The notes under the pieces are model-generated. The model was not told where the DNA came from and ran no database searches. It was given only the letters and a program-made list of their open reading frames with translations. Below are positions 39,759 through 48,199 of a stretch of 64,000 bases of DNA, in pieces. The translations under genes were made by a program, and so were the position numbers. Source of the DNA: Clostridium yunnanense. Its GTDB lineage: Bacteria > Bacillota > Clostridia > Clostridiales > Clostridiaceae. The number at the start of each line of letters is the position of its first letter. Positions within the stretch are counted from its first letter, which is position 1. The DNA is taken from assembly GCF_016595795.1 (NCBI RefSeq), contig NZ_JAENHN010000006.1:62001-126000 (forward strand), read 5' to 3'.

Positions 39759-41159
39759 ATGAGTAAAACATATGTTGATGATATAGATAGAGGCATTTAC
39801 GATATCTATAATGAAGATAACTTTAGCTATAAGTCTGAAAAAGGGTTAACAGAAGATATAATAATTAATATATCTAAGGAAAAAAACGAGCCAGAATGGA
39901 TGTTAAACTTTAGACTTAAATCATTAAGAATTTATAATTCTATATCCGTACCTACCTGGGGTCCAGATATAAGCGAGCTTGATATGGATAACATAGTAAC
40001 TTATGTTAAACCAGATACTCCAATGACAGGCTCTTGGGATAAGGTTCCCGAAGATATAAAAAGCACCTTTGAAAGACTTGGTATACCTCAAGCTGAAAGA
40101 GAATCCCTTGCAGGGGTTGGAGCTCAGTACGACTCTGAAGTAGTTTATCACAATGTTAAGGAAGAATTGGTTAAACAAGGTGTTGTATATACTGATATGG
40201 ACACAGCTGTAAGAGATCATGAGGATATAGTAAGAGAACATTTTATGAAACTAGTTCCTCCAAGTGATCATAAATTTGCTGCACTTCACGGTGCTGTGTG
40301 GTCAGGTGGTTCTTTTGTATATGTGCCAGAAGGAGTTCAAGTAGACATTCCATTACAAAGTTATTTCAGACTAAACTCCCCTGGATCAGGTCAATTCGAA
40401 CATACACTAATAATTGTAGAAAAAGGAGCAAAGCTTCATTTTATTGAAGGTTGTTCTGCACCTAAATATAGCGTAACAAATCTACATGCCGGATGTGTAG
40501 AGCTATTTGTAAGAGAAGATGCAAAACTTAGATATTCAACTATAGAAAACTGGTCAAGAAACATGCTTAACTTAAATACAAAAAGATGTGTTGTAGAAAA
40601 AAATGGCACAATCGAATGGGTATCAGGATCTTTTGGTTCTAAAGTTTCTATGCTTTATCCAATGAGCATACTAAAAGGCGAAGGAGCAAAATCGGAATTT
40701 ACAGGAATAACATTTGCATCAAGCGGCCAAACCCTAGACACAGGTACAAAGGTAGTTCATGCAGCCCCAAATACTTCTTCTACTATACATTCAAAGTCAA
40801 TATCTAAAGATGGTGGTACAGCTATCTATAGAGGTGTAGTAAAGATTAACAGTAATGCAGTAAACTCTAAATCTTATGTATCTTGTGAATCCTTGATGTT
40901 AGACAGTAAATCAAAATCAGATACTATACCAGTAATTCAGATAGAAAATGATGAAGTAGATATCGGACACGAAGCTAAAATAGGAAGAATCAGCGATGAT
41001 GCAATTTTCTATTTAATGAGCAGAGGTATTGATGAAGAAGAAGCCAAGGCTATGATCGTAAGAGGCTTTGTTGACCCTATCACAAAGGAACTACCTCTTG
41101 AATATGCTGTAGAAATGAATAACTTAATAAATATAGAACTTGAAGGTACTATTGGATAA
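39759..41159 (+). CDS. sufB: Fe-S cluster assembly scaffold SufB
   Basis: A 466-residue beta-helix protein, the scaffold on which iron-sulfur clusters are built with SufC and SufD. Typical blocks are PEWMLNFRLKSLRIYNS near the N-terminus, FAALHGAVWSGGSFVYVPEGV near 170, FIEGCSAPKYS near 228 and the C-terminal EAKIGRISDDAIFYLMSRG with EAKAMIVRGFVDPI. The cysteine in SYVSCESLMLDS matches the position reported to matter for assembly in other SufB proteins. Length is normal. Confidence 0.97.
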   Translation: MSKTYVDDIDRGIYDIYNEDNFSYKSEKGLTEDIIINISKEKNEPEWMLNFRLKSLRIYNSISVPTWGPDISELDMDNIVTYVKPDTPMTGSWDKVPEDIKSTFERLGIPQAERESLAGVGAQYDSEVVYHNVKEELVKQGVVYTDMDTAVRDHEDIVREHFMKLVPPSDHKFAALHGAVWSGGSFVYVPEGVQVDIPLQSYFRLNSPGSGQFEHTLIIVEKGAKLHFIEGCSAPKYSVTNLHAGCVELFVREDAKLRYSTIENWSRNMLNLNTKRCVVEKNGTIEWVSGSFGSKVSMLYPMSILKGEGAKSEFTGITFASSGQTLDTGTKVVHAAPNTSSTIHSKSISKDGGTAIYRGVVKINSNAVNSKSYVSCESLMLDSKSKSDTIPVIQIENDEVDIGHEAKIGRISDDAIFYLMSRGIDEEEAKAMIVRGFVDPITKELPLEYAVEMNNLINIELEGTIG

Positions 41160-41172
41160 GGAGGGATGAAGG

Positions 41173-42282
41173 TTGGAAAACAAAATATTAAAGGACTTAA
41201 ACACAATACCAGTAAGCACATTTAGATGGCTTAAAGTAAATACTATATCTTTAAATGAAGAGATATCTATTCCAAGCGTTAATTACGAAAGAGAATACTG
41301 CGAGTTCAAAGAAACTTCAGACTACTCTCTTCATCCAATAGAAAAATCAAATACTTTAGCCAATACATTTAATACTAATAATTTTGAAGGTGTTTCAAGA
41401 TTACAATTAGATGAAACCCTTGATTCAAATAATTGTGGTTTTGCATTAGAAGTTAAAGCCAATAAATCTATTGAAGACTTAATTTGTATTGATTACGAAT
41501 TAAACTCTGAAAATTCTAAAGTTGTAGATAAAAATCTAATTGTGTTAGGAGAAAAAAGCACAGTTAATGTTTTAATCAAATATACATCTGTTGATGAAAA
41601 TATCTACTATCACAATGGCTTTACTAAAATACATGCAAAAAAAGATTCTACTTTAAATATTTTTATAGTTCAAAATCTAAACTACAATACTAATCATTTT
41701 AATTCTCTCTTCTCCAAAGTAGAAGAAGGAGCAAAAGTTAATCTTATTCCTATAGAATTGGGAGCTAGAAAAGCTATAACAAACTATTCATCTGATCTTG
41801 TAGGCGATAATAGCGAAAGCACCATTAGTTCTGTTTACTATGGAGATTCGGATAGATTAATAGATATAAACTTTAAAATGACTCATATCGGTAAAAAGAC
41901 CTCTAGCAATATAGATGTAAAAGGTGTTTTAGCCGATAAGTCTAAAAAGACTTTTAGAGGAACATTAGATTTCAAGACTGGTTCTTCTAAATCAAAAGGT
42001 TCTGAGGAAGAATATGTTATGCTTCTATCCAAAAGTGCAAGAAACAACTCGATTCCTCTACTTCTTTGTAGCGAACATGACGTTGAAGGTCAACACGCTG
42101 CTTCAGCAGGAAAAATCGATGAAGACGCATTATTCTATCTTATGAGCAGAGGAATAAGTGAGCTTAATGCCAAAAAGCTTATGATAGAAGGATATCTAAC
42201 ACCAATAATAGATAAAATTCCAATAGATGATTTAAGGCAGCAATTAATGAATTCGGTTAAGAATAGGCTAAAAAATGAATAA
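41173..42282 (+). CDS. sufD: Fe-S cluster assembly protein SufD
   Basis: A 369-residue SufB-related partner that forms a heterocomplex with SufB and SufC. The C-terminus shows the family block AGKIDEDALFYLMSRGISELNAKKLMIEGYL, and ASAGKIDED parallels the SufB EAKIGRISDD segment. The N-terminal part is diverged and shorter than in SufB, as usual. The start is TTG at 41173, with AAGGAGGGATGAAGG just upstream; no in-frame ATG fits. It overlaps sufS by eight bases. Confidence 0.93.
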   Translation: MENKILKDLNTIPVSTFRWLKVNTISLNEEISIPSVNYEREYCEFKETSDYSLHPIEKSNTLANTFNTNNFEGVSRLQLDETLDSNNCGFALEVKANKSIEDLICIDYELNSENSKVVDKNLIVLGEKSTVNVLIKYTSVDENIYYHNGFTKIHAKKDSTLNIFIVQNLNYNTNHFNSLFSKVEEGAKVNLIPIELGARKAITNYSSDLVGDNSESTISSVYYGDSDRLIDINFKMTHIGKKTSSNIDVKGVLADKSKKTFRGTLDFKTGSSKSKGSEEEYVMLLSKSARNNSIPLLLCSEHDVEGQHAASAGKIDEDALFYLMSRGISELNAKKLMIEGYLTPIIDKIPIDDLRQQLMNSVKNRLKNE

Positions 42283-43501
42283 GCTTAAAGAACTTTTTCC
42301 TATTTTAAATCAAAGTCTTAATGACTTACCAGTGGTATATCTTGATAGTGCTGCCACCACTCAAAAGCCATTATCTGTTATAGAAGCTTTGAATAAATAT
42401 TATAAGGAAATAAACGCAAATCCTCATAGAGGAGCTTATACTTTAAGTGTTAAAGCAACTGATAGTTTTGAGCAAGGTAGAGAAAAAGTTAAGGATTTTA
42501 TAAATGCCAAGTCATCAAAAGAAGTAATCTTTACTAAGGGAACTACTGAAGCTCTAAATTTAATAGCATATTCTTACGGAAACTTAAAATTAGATAAAGA
42601 TGATGAAATAGTTATAGGAATTACAGAACATCACTCAAATCTTATTCCTTGGCAGCAAATAGCTATTGCAAAAGGCTGCAAACTAAATTATTTATATATT
42701 GACTCTAACTATGAATATACAACGGATGAAATAGATAAAAAGATAACAGACAAGACTAAATTAGTAGCTATAGGTCATGCTTCTAATGTACTTGGAACTT
42801 TAAATCCTGTAGAATATATAATTCATAAAGCCCATGAAGTTGGAGCTAAAGTTGTTATTGATGCCGCACAGAGCATAGCCCATAGAAAAGTAGACGTACA
42901 AAAATTAGATGCTGATTTTTTAGTATTCTCAGGTCACAAAATGTTTGCACCTATGGGAATAGGCGTACTTTATGGAAAGCAAGAATTATTAGAAGAAATG
43001 CCTCCATTCTTATATGGTGGAGACATGGTAGAATATGTTTATGAGCAAGAGACTACTTTTGCTGAATTACCTCACAAATTTGAAGGCGGTACTCAAAACG
43101 TCGAAGGTGTTATCGGTCTATCAGAGGCTATTGACTTCATAAATTCAATAGGGATAGACAATATAATTAAACATGAGCATGAAATAATTTCATATGCCTA
43201 CGATAAATTAAATGAACTTGGCTTTGTAAAGATTTATACTACTGACAATAAAGATTTGCTAGGCTCGGTTTTATCCTTTACCATTGACGGTATACATCCC
43301 CACGACTTAGCTACAATACTTGACTCAAAAGGCGTATGTGTAAGAGCTGGTAACCACTGTGCTCAACCACTTATGAGATATCTAAATATAAACTCTACCT
43401 GCAGACTAAGTGTTTCAATCTATAACAATAAAGAAGATATTGATACTCTAGTAACTGCACTTGAGTATGCTAGGAGGTTATTTGGTTATGGATCTCAGTA
43501 A
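42275..43501 (+). CDS. sufS: Cysteine desulfurase SufS
   Basis: A 408-residue PLP-dependent group II cysteine desulfurase that takes sulfur from cysteine for Fe-S cluster assembly. It shows VYLDSAATTQKP at the N-terminus, ITEHHSNLIPWQ, the PLP lysine in VFSGHKMFAPMGIGVLYG near residue 224 and the active cysteine in RAGNHCAQPLM near residue 362. It overlaps sufD at its start and sufU begins inside its last codons, so translation of the whole set is coupled. Confidence 0.97.
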   Translation: MNKLKELFPILNQSLNDLPVVYLDSAATTQKPLSVIEALNKYYKEINANPHRGAYTLSVKATDSFEQGREKVKDFINAKSSKEVIFTKGTTEALNLIAYSYGNLKLDKDDEIVIGITEHHSNLIPWQQIAIAKGCKLNYLYIDSNYEYTTDEIDKKITDKTKLVAIGHASNVLGTLNPVEYIIHKAHEVGAKVVIDAAQSIAHRKVDVQKLDADFLVFSGHKMFAPMGIGVLYGKQELLEEMPPFLYGGDMVEYVYEQETTFAELPHKFEGGTQNVEGVIGLSEAIDFINSIGIDNIIKHEHEIISYAYDKLNELGFVKIYTTDNKDLLGSVLSFTIDGIHPHDLATILDSKGVCVRAGNHCAQPLMRYLNINSTCRLSVSIYNNKEDIDTLVTALEYARRLFGYGSQ

Positions 43502-43916
43502 TATATACACTCAATTAATAATGGAGCATAACAACTCAACTAGAAACAAACGTCACTTAGAAGAATTAGATCGAGTTGAAAAAGGCCACAATCCAAGCTG
43601 CGGTGATGAAATACAGCTTGAAATAAAATTTGATGGTGATTATATAAAAGATGCTGCTTTCACAGGTACAGGTTGCGCTATTTCGCAAGCTTCTACTTCT
43701 ATAATGATTGACCTTATTAAAGGAAAAAGAAAAGTCGAAGCATTAGACCTTGTAAATACCTTTATATCAATGATTAAGAAAGATATAACTGATGATGAAG
43801 AATTAGAGAAGCTTGAAGATGCTCTCATATTCAAAAATATATCTAATATGCCAGCAAGAGTGAAATGCGCTGTACTAGCATGGCATACTTTAAATGAAGC
43901 AATCAAAGCTGAATAA
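43488..43916 (+). CDS. sufU: Fe-S assembly sulfur acceptor SufU
   Basis: A 142-residue IscU/SufU-family protein. The three conserved cysteines are visible in HNPSCGDEIQLEI (near residue 40), GTGCAISQAS (near 64) and ARVKCAVLAWHTL (near 127). In Firmicutes such proteins bind zinc and take persulfide sulfur from SufS. The ATG at 43488 follows GGAGG; an earlier ATG in frame at 43461 lies well inside sufS and lacks a ribosome site. It closes the suf operon, which lacks sufA and sufE. Confidence 0.95.
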   Translation: MDLSNIYTQLIMEHNNSTRNKRHLEELDRVEKGHNPSCGDEIQLEIKFDGDYIKDAAFTGTGCAISQASTSIMIDLIKGKRKVEALDLVNTFISMIKKDITDDEELEKLEDALIFKNISNMPARVKCAVLAWHTLNEAIKAE

Positions 43917-43987
43917 CTTGAATTCATATTACTATAAAGGTTCTGATAAAGTATTTTATTGAAATTAAGTGGTTATCAATAAAAAGT

Positions 43988-44019
43988 GATTCCTAATTTT
44001 TTAGAGAATCCTTTTTTTT
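43988..44019 (+). terminator. Terminator of the suf operon
   Basis: GATTC..TAA pairs with TTA..GAATC around a short T-rich loop, directly followed by eight T residues (44012-44019), about 70 bases after sufU. Confidence 0.88.
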
Positions 44020-44032
44020 ATGTAACTATATC

Positions 44033-44127
44033 AGTTCTTATAAAACCTGTCTTCCAAAATCCACTCATCAAAAGCTTAAAACTATAAAAACATGAAGATA
44101 GTTCAAATGTGTTATTTTATAAGAACT
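44033..44127. repeat. 95-bp stretch bounded by a perfect 13-bp inverted repeat
   Basis: AGTTCTTATAAAA (44033-44045) and its exact complement (44115-44127) enclose 69 bases. The gap between sufU and the GGDEF gene (43917-44363) otherwise holds only the suf terminator and a weak promoter. It might be a miniature inverted-repeat element or a long-stem RNA. Confidence 0.55.
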
Positions 44128-44290
44128 TTTCTATTTGTTATTTCTATATAATATAATTCTCCACTTTTATTTTCATTAATTATTTATATTTGGTTAAACT
44201 ATTAAAGCAATTATTAATATCAAAAGTTTACCGCTCTAACTTTCACCTTGTTATTATCCAATTAAAATTTAACACATTATTATAATTTTA

Positions 44291-44319
44291 TTGGATTCAA
44301 TGTAGATTTATGGTATATT
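44291..44319 (+). promoter_or_regulatory. Possible promoter of the TPR-GAF-GGDEF gene
   Basis: TTGGAT (44291-44296) and TATATT (44314-44319) are 17 bases apart and 45 bases upstream of the start codon. The match is moderate in very AT-rich DNA. Confidence 0.45.
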
Positions 44320-44363
44320 TATAAATAAAATTAAAAGTTTTGTAAATAAAATGGGGAGTTCTT

Positions 44364-46589
44364 ATGAATACAGAAACTAATATAAACGAAATAGACATGC
44401 TTCTCTTAAGAATAAATGAAGTTAGATATGATAATCCTGAAAAAGCCATAAAGCTTTCATTAGAAGCCCTATCACTATCAAAAAATATAAATTACGATTT
44501 AGGTACAGCTGCATCAAAGCATATGATATCTAGCTGTTACTATACTATAGGAAATTATGAAGAAGCTATAAGTTTGACCTTTGACTCTTTAGACTTTTTT
44601 GTTAAAGAAAATATATACGATCTTCAATGGAGTTCTTACAATTTATTGGGCAACACCTTTAGTGAACTTGGCGATTATGAAAGAGGTATGGATTTCTATA
44701 ATAATGCTGAAGAAATAGCATATTTAGTCGATGACGGGAAGAAGTTTTATACTAACTCGTCTAAAGAAAAAGCAATGGTTCGTACATTGAACAATATCGC
44801 TGAAAACTATAAACTTCTCAAAGCCTATGACGAATCATTAGAATACTGTAATAGAGCCTATGATATTGATAAAAATTATGACTTTCAATTTTCTAAAGGT
44901 GTAACAATTCTCAGTTTAGGAGAACTGTATTATTTACTTCACGAGTATGATAAGGCAAATACCCTATCCTTTAGAGCACTTGAATATTTCAAAAAATACA
45001 ACTATACATTAGGCCAACCAGAGTGTTATAAACTTGCTGCCCTTACGTATTGGAAGAAAAATGATTTTGATAAGGCAGATGAATATTTTAATATAACGAT
45101 AGATAGAATTGAAGCTCAAAGTTCACCTTATAACGAAATAGATGTTTATATAAATTATTATCAATATCTTAAGGATAGAAATGATTTAAAAAAGTCTTTA
45201 GTGATTCTTCACAAGGCTTACGATTTATCTATAAAAAATAATTTTGTTGAAAAAATATCAGAAACAGCTTCTATCCTATCAATATTTTATGCTGAGATTA
45301 AAGATTTTCAAACTGCTTTTAATTACTTTAATATGCATCTAGAAAACGAAAGAATTAATGCATCTTATTTAAATAAACATAGAATAAACAACTTGAATAT
45401 AAGTAAAAAAATCAAAAAAATTGAAATAGAAAAAAAGGAAATCATAAATAATAATGAAAATCTTCAAAGAAAATCTGAATCTCTTCAAATGGTTGTAGAG
45501 AAACTCTCTATAATAAGTGAATTAGGTCAAAAAATCACTTCTAATTTAGATTTAGACTCTATTATTGATATCCTTTATTCAAGTATAAAGGACTTCATGG
45601 ATTTGACCTATTTGAGCATTGGTCTATACGATAAAGAAAACTCAGTAGTTAATTACTTAGATGTAATCGAACGTGGCAAAAAGAAAAAAAAGAAAAGCAC
45701 TAATGTTAAGAACCGCTCAAACTTCACAAGTATATGTATTGAAACCGAAGACTTTGTAATCATAAATGATATGAACAAAGAATTTTTAAAATACACGGAT
45801 AGTGAAACTTACAAGTCAGTTATGGAAAAAGATCAATACGAGCTACAATCTTTAATTTTCTGTCCACTTAAGGTGAATTCTAATATAATTGGTGTTATGT
45901 CTATACAGAGTGAGGAAAAAAATTCTTTTACCTCTTACCATGTAGAAATGGTTAAGTCACTTTCGTCTTATGCTGCTATCGCAATAAACAACGCCATAAA
46001 GTCAAAACAATTAGAGATGGAGATAGAGAAAACTCATGCCGTTCAATTTGAGCTAAAAAGATTAAATGAAAAATTATTATTTCTTTCTGAAAATGATAGT
46101 ATGACTAAAATTCCCAATAGAAGAAAGCTTGATAAATATTTATATGAGCTATGGGAAAAGCATGTACAAGAAAAAAAGGTTTTATCACTGATAATTTTTG
46201 ATATTGACAACTTTAAACAGTATAATGACAACTATGGTCATATTGCCGGCGATAATTGCATTGTGACCATAGCTAATATCCTATCCAGTGTTAAAGACGA
46301 AAATTATTTTCCTGCAAGATACGGAGGAGATGAGTTTGTAGTTGTATTGCCCGAATATCAACTAGACAGAGCTTTAGACTTTGGTGAAAGTTTAAAACAA
46401 AAAGTTGCTAATGCAAATATACCACATAAATTCTCCACAGTATCTGATAAAGTAACCTTATCCATTGGAATAACTTCACTTGTTCCAAGCACGGACTTAA
46501 CTATCAATGAATTTATGAACAAAGCTGATGACGCTCTATATCTTGCAAAGAAAAGAGGAAAAAATCAGATAGCTAGTTTTATTAATTGA
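44364..46589 (+). CDS. TPR-GAF-GGDEF protein, probable diguanylate cyclase
   Basis: A 741-residue soluble protein. Residues 1-335 are TPR-like helical repeats (e.g. GNYEEAISLTFDSLDFF, KAYDESLEYCNRAYDI). A basic coiled coil (about 345-385) leads to a GAF domain (about 390-545), and a GGDEF domain fills 565-741 with DSMTKIPNRRKLDKYL and the intact active site RYGGDEFVVVLPE near residue 655. The product-inhibition RxxD site is missing (DENYFPARYGGDEF), so it should not be product-inhibited there. There is no EAL domain and no membrane segment. It probably makes c-di-GMP in response to a protein partner and a small ligand. It stands alone. Confidence 0.93.
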   Translation: MNTETNINEIDMLLLRINEVRYDNPEKAIKLSLEALSLSKNINYDLGTAASKHMISSCYYTIGNYEEAISLTFDSLDFFVKENIYDLQWSSYNLLGNTFSELGDYERGMDFYNNAEEIAYLVDDGKKFYTNSSKEKAMVRTLNNIAENYKLLKAYDESLEYCNRAYDIDKNYDFQFSKGVTILSLGELYYLLHEYDKANTLSFRALEYFKKYNYTLGQPECYKLAALTYWKKNDFDKADEYFNITIDRIEAQSSPYNEIDVYINYYQYLKDRNDLKKSLVILHKAYDLSIKNNFVEKISETASILSIFYAEIKDFQTAFNYFNMHLENERINASYLNKHRINNLNISKKIKKIEIEKKEIINNNENLQRKSESLQMVVEKLSIISELGQKITSNLDLDSIIDILYSSIKDFMDLTYLSIGLYDKENSVVNYLDVIERGKKKKKKSTNVKNRSNFTSICIETEDFVIINDMNKEFLKYTDSETYKSVMEKDQYELQSLIFCPLKVNSNIIGVMSIQSEEKNSFTSYHVEMVKSLSSYAAIAINNAIKSKQLEMEIEKTHAVQFELKRLNEKLLFLSENDSMTKIPNRRKLDKYLYELWEKHVQEKKVLSLIIFDIDNFKQYNDNYGHIAGDNCIVTIANILSSVKDENYFPARYGGDEFVVVLPEYQLDRALDFGESLKQKVANANIPHKFSTVSDKVTLSIGITSLVPSTDLTINEFMNKADDALYLAKKRGKNQIASFIN

Positions 46590-46629
46590 AGATAATACTC
46601 TACACATAACTTTATAAGTTATATTATAT

Positions 46630-46676
46630 TTAAAGACACTAATCAAGTTAAATTTTTGCTTACTTAGTGTCTTTAA
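46630..46676. terminator. Stem-loop after the GGDEF gene
   Basis: A perfect 13-bp inverted repeat (TTAAAGACACTAA at 46630-46642 and its complement at 46664-46676) with a 21-base loop, 40 bases after the stop codon. It lacks a clear T run, so termination may be inefficient. Confidence 0.6.
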
Positions 46677-46846
46677 GCATTTAAATCAATTTTAAAGAAA
46701 AATATAAAAACAGGTAATTCTTTAATAATACAACTTCTTTTTCAATACATTAAATCTAATTTTAAGACAACACTCAATCATTGTGCCAAAATTAAACAGT
46801 TGTATTGATTTTTTTACATTAAATAATTATTTTTGTCACATAAAGC

Positions 46847-46875
46847 TTGATATTAATGTTAATTCAGTTTATAAT
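46847..46875 (+). promoter_or_regulatory. Orphan near-consensus promoter
   Basis: -35 TTGATA (46847-46852), 17-base spacer, -10 TATAAT (46870-46875). No credible coding region follows; instead two stem-loops follow within 85 bases. Confidence 0.75.
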
Positions 46876-46881
46876 TATACA

Positions 46882-46960
46882 CAAGAACACTTAGATTGTT
46901 GTGTTCTTTCTCCTAACCTTACCTGGACACCGCTACACGCAGTGTCCCCCCTTATTTTTT
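46882..46960 (+). ncRNA. Candidate small RNA
   Basis: Starting about seven bases after the -10 box, the transcript would have hairpin 1 (AAGAACAC 46883-46890 with GTGTTCTT 46901-46908), a pyrimidine-rich single-stranded stretch (TCTCCTAACCTTACCT, 46909-46924) and hairpin 2 (GGACAC 46925-46930 with GTGTCC 46942-46947) followed by a C-then-T tail ending in six T. The open stretch contains TCTCCT, complementary to Shine-Dalgarno sequences. A second terminator at 47008-47059 could give a longer form of about 180 bases. Hairpin 2 is unusually GC-rich for this DNA. I do not recognise the family. Confidence 0.6.
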
Positions 46961-47007
46961 ATAATACTTTCCATTTTACTCAGATAATTTTATATTTCCC
47001 TTTACAT

Positions 47008-47059
47008 AAAAAAAACACACTTATAGTTGTTTTCATACAACTTTTAAGAGTGTTTTTTT
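47008..47059. terminator. Bidirectional terminator, probably the ancestral yebC terminator
   Basis: AGTTGT (47025-47030) pairs with ACAACT (47037-47042), extended imperfectly outward by CTTA/TAAG and ACAC/GTGT, with a run of eight A before and seven T after. If the prophage were removed, this would lie downstream of yebC on the minus strand. Confidence 0.75.
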
Positions 47060-47193
47060 GTATATCATCATGAAGATACTTTTATATTTGACATATATCA
47101 TAACAAAATGAATCTTTTTATCTACGTCCTATCCAAAACCCATTTTTCAAACAATAAAAGCTCCCCTCTTACGTTCAAATTCTTTCTTAAAGC

Positions 47194-47258
47194 CTACTAT
47201 CCTTCCCATCCTTCAGGGAACTCAGCATTGTGATAAACGTTCTGAACATCATCGTCAT
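47194..47258. repeat. Left prophage attachment site (65-bp direct repeat)
   Basis: All 65 bases are identical to 58796-58860, which are the last 62 coding bases plus stop of yebC and three bases beyond. The match ends abruptly on both sides (47193 differs from 58795, 47259 from 58861). This is the duplicated 3' end of the target gene left by site-specific integration. Confidence 0.93.
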
Positions 47259-47595
47259 TACAACCGTAAACCTAGTAATTCCAATAGGTTTCATTAGTTT
47301 TCTATCTTAATTTCTGTTAGTATATATCATAATTAAAATACTTATATTTTACAGTTCAATACTAACATTTATCTTAATTTATTTCAACTATTATTTTACA
47401 ATACTCTTAATTTCATTAATTTACTTGTACCCAATCTTACTAAGATAAATCTCGTCGGAATTGCCGACTAGCCTTAAAGGTCAAATTTGACGCACCTTGT
47501 ATAAGCATATTAATGAAATTAATCAAAAACAAAAAGGCTACTATAATATTATTTTTAGTAGCACTTCTATCAAGTTCGTTTTTATTTTATAGTTT
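47259..47595. other. 337-bp prophage end region without a gene
   Basis: Apart from the terminator at 47537-47562 it holds small hairpins, such as GTCGG-N5-CCGAC near 47455-47470 and AACCTA-N10-TAGGTT near 47269-47290. An integrase binding region would be expected next to an attachment site, but no repeated arm-type sites were visible. Confidence 0.5.
47537..47562 (-). terminator. Terminator of the prophage-end lipoprotein gene
   Basis: GCTACTA (47537-47543) pairs with TAGTAGC (47556-47562); on the minus strand the stem is followed by TTTTTGTTTTT, a strong T tract, 33 bases after the stop codon. Confidence 0.88.
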
Positions 47596-48108
47596 CTAAT
47601 TTTCAAAATAATTTTTCACTTTATCTAACCACATTAATCCTTGCTCTGATTCATAATCAATTACTTTCTGTGGCTTTTCATCTAAGATATCCATAGTAAT
47701 TCTTCCAGCCTCTTGATGAGCATCTTGAAAACATCTTACAATATCATATTCTGTTTTATTGTCAGGAAAATTCGTTCCTAAATATTTATTAAATTTTTCA
47801 TAAACTTGAATATCTTCTTTTGTAAGTCCCTTTTTTTCTTTCAAGCTCTTTTCAAGAATTGGATAAATCTGTTTTTCAAGACTAAATAACTCTTTGTCTT
47901 TAAGTCCAGATGGGAGTTTGATGTCTTCCATCTGAATATCTTTCTTTTGTTCATCAGATTTAATATTATCAGAAGTAGTGTTATTTGCCTTATCTTGGTT
48001 AATATTATTAGTGTTTGTCTCTTTGCTTACTTGAGATTTTGTGTTACTACTACATGAAGTCATAACCAGTAATGATATTAGGAATAATGAATATAGAGCT
48101 TTTTTCAT
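47596..48108 (-). CDS. Prophage-encoded lipoprotein (left end)
   Basis: A 170-residue predicted lipoprotein: signal peptide MKKALYSLFLISLLVMTSC with the lipidated cysteine at residue 19 (lipobox VMTSC), then a serine/asparagine/lysine-rich linker (20-60) and a helical, acidic domain (65-170). I know no family for the mature part. GAAGGAGG precedes the ATG and a strong terminator follows, so it is a self-contained unit. Position near the prophage end suggests a lysogenic-conversion gene; phage lipoproteins such as Ltp of TP-J34 block superinfection, but that role here is only inferred. Confidence 0.75.
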   Translation of the reverse strand: MKKALYSLFLISLLVMTSCSSNTKSQVSKETNTNNINQDKANNTTSDNIKSDEQKKDIQMEDIKLPSGLKDKELFSLEKQIYPILEKSLKEKKGLTKEDIQVYEKFNKYLGTNFPDNKTEYDIVRCFQDAHQEAGRITMDILDEKPQKVIDYESEQGLMWLDKVKNYFEN

Positions 48109-48199
48109 AGTACCAGCCTCCTTCTACTTATATCAATATTTTACCATATAAGTAACAGGAATACTTACCCACTTATAAAACTATGTCATTATTTATGAT

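Noticed and set aside
46783-47073. A 96-residue open frame on the plus strand
   Set aside because: No ribosome site, atypical residue composition, and it runs through a promoter and two terminator-like hairpins; the small RNA reading is better.
47194-47258. A yebC pseudogene fragment from ancient duplication
   Set aside because: The match is perfect, stops sharply at 65 bases and has phage genes in between, so an attachment-site duplication explains it better.
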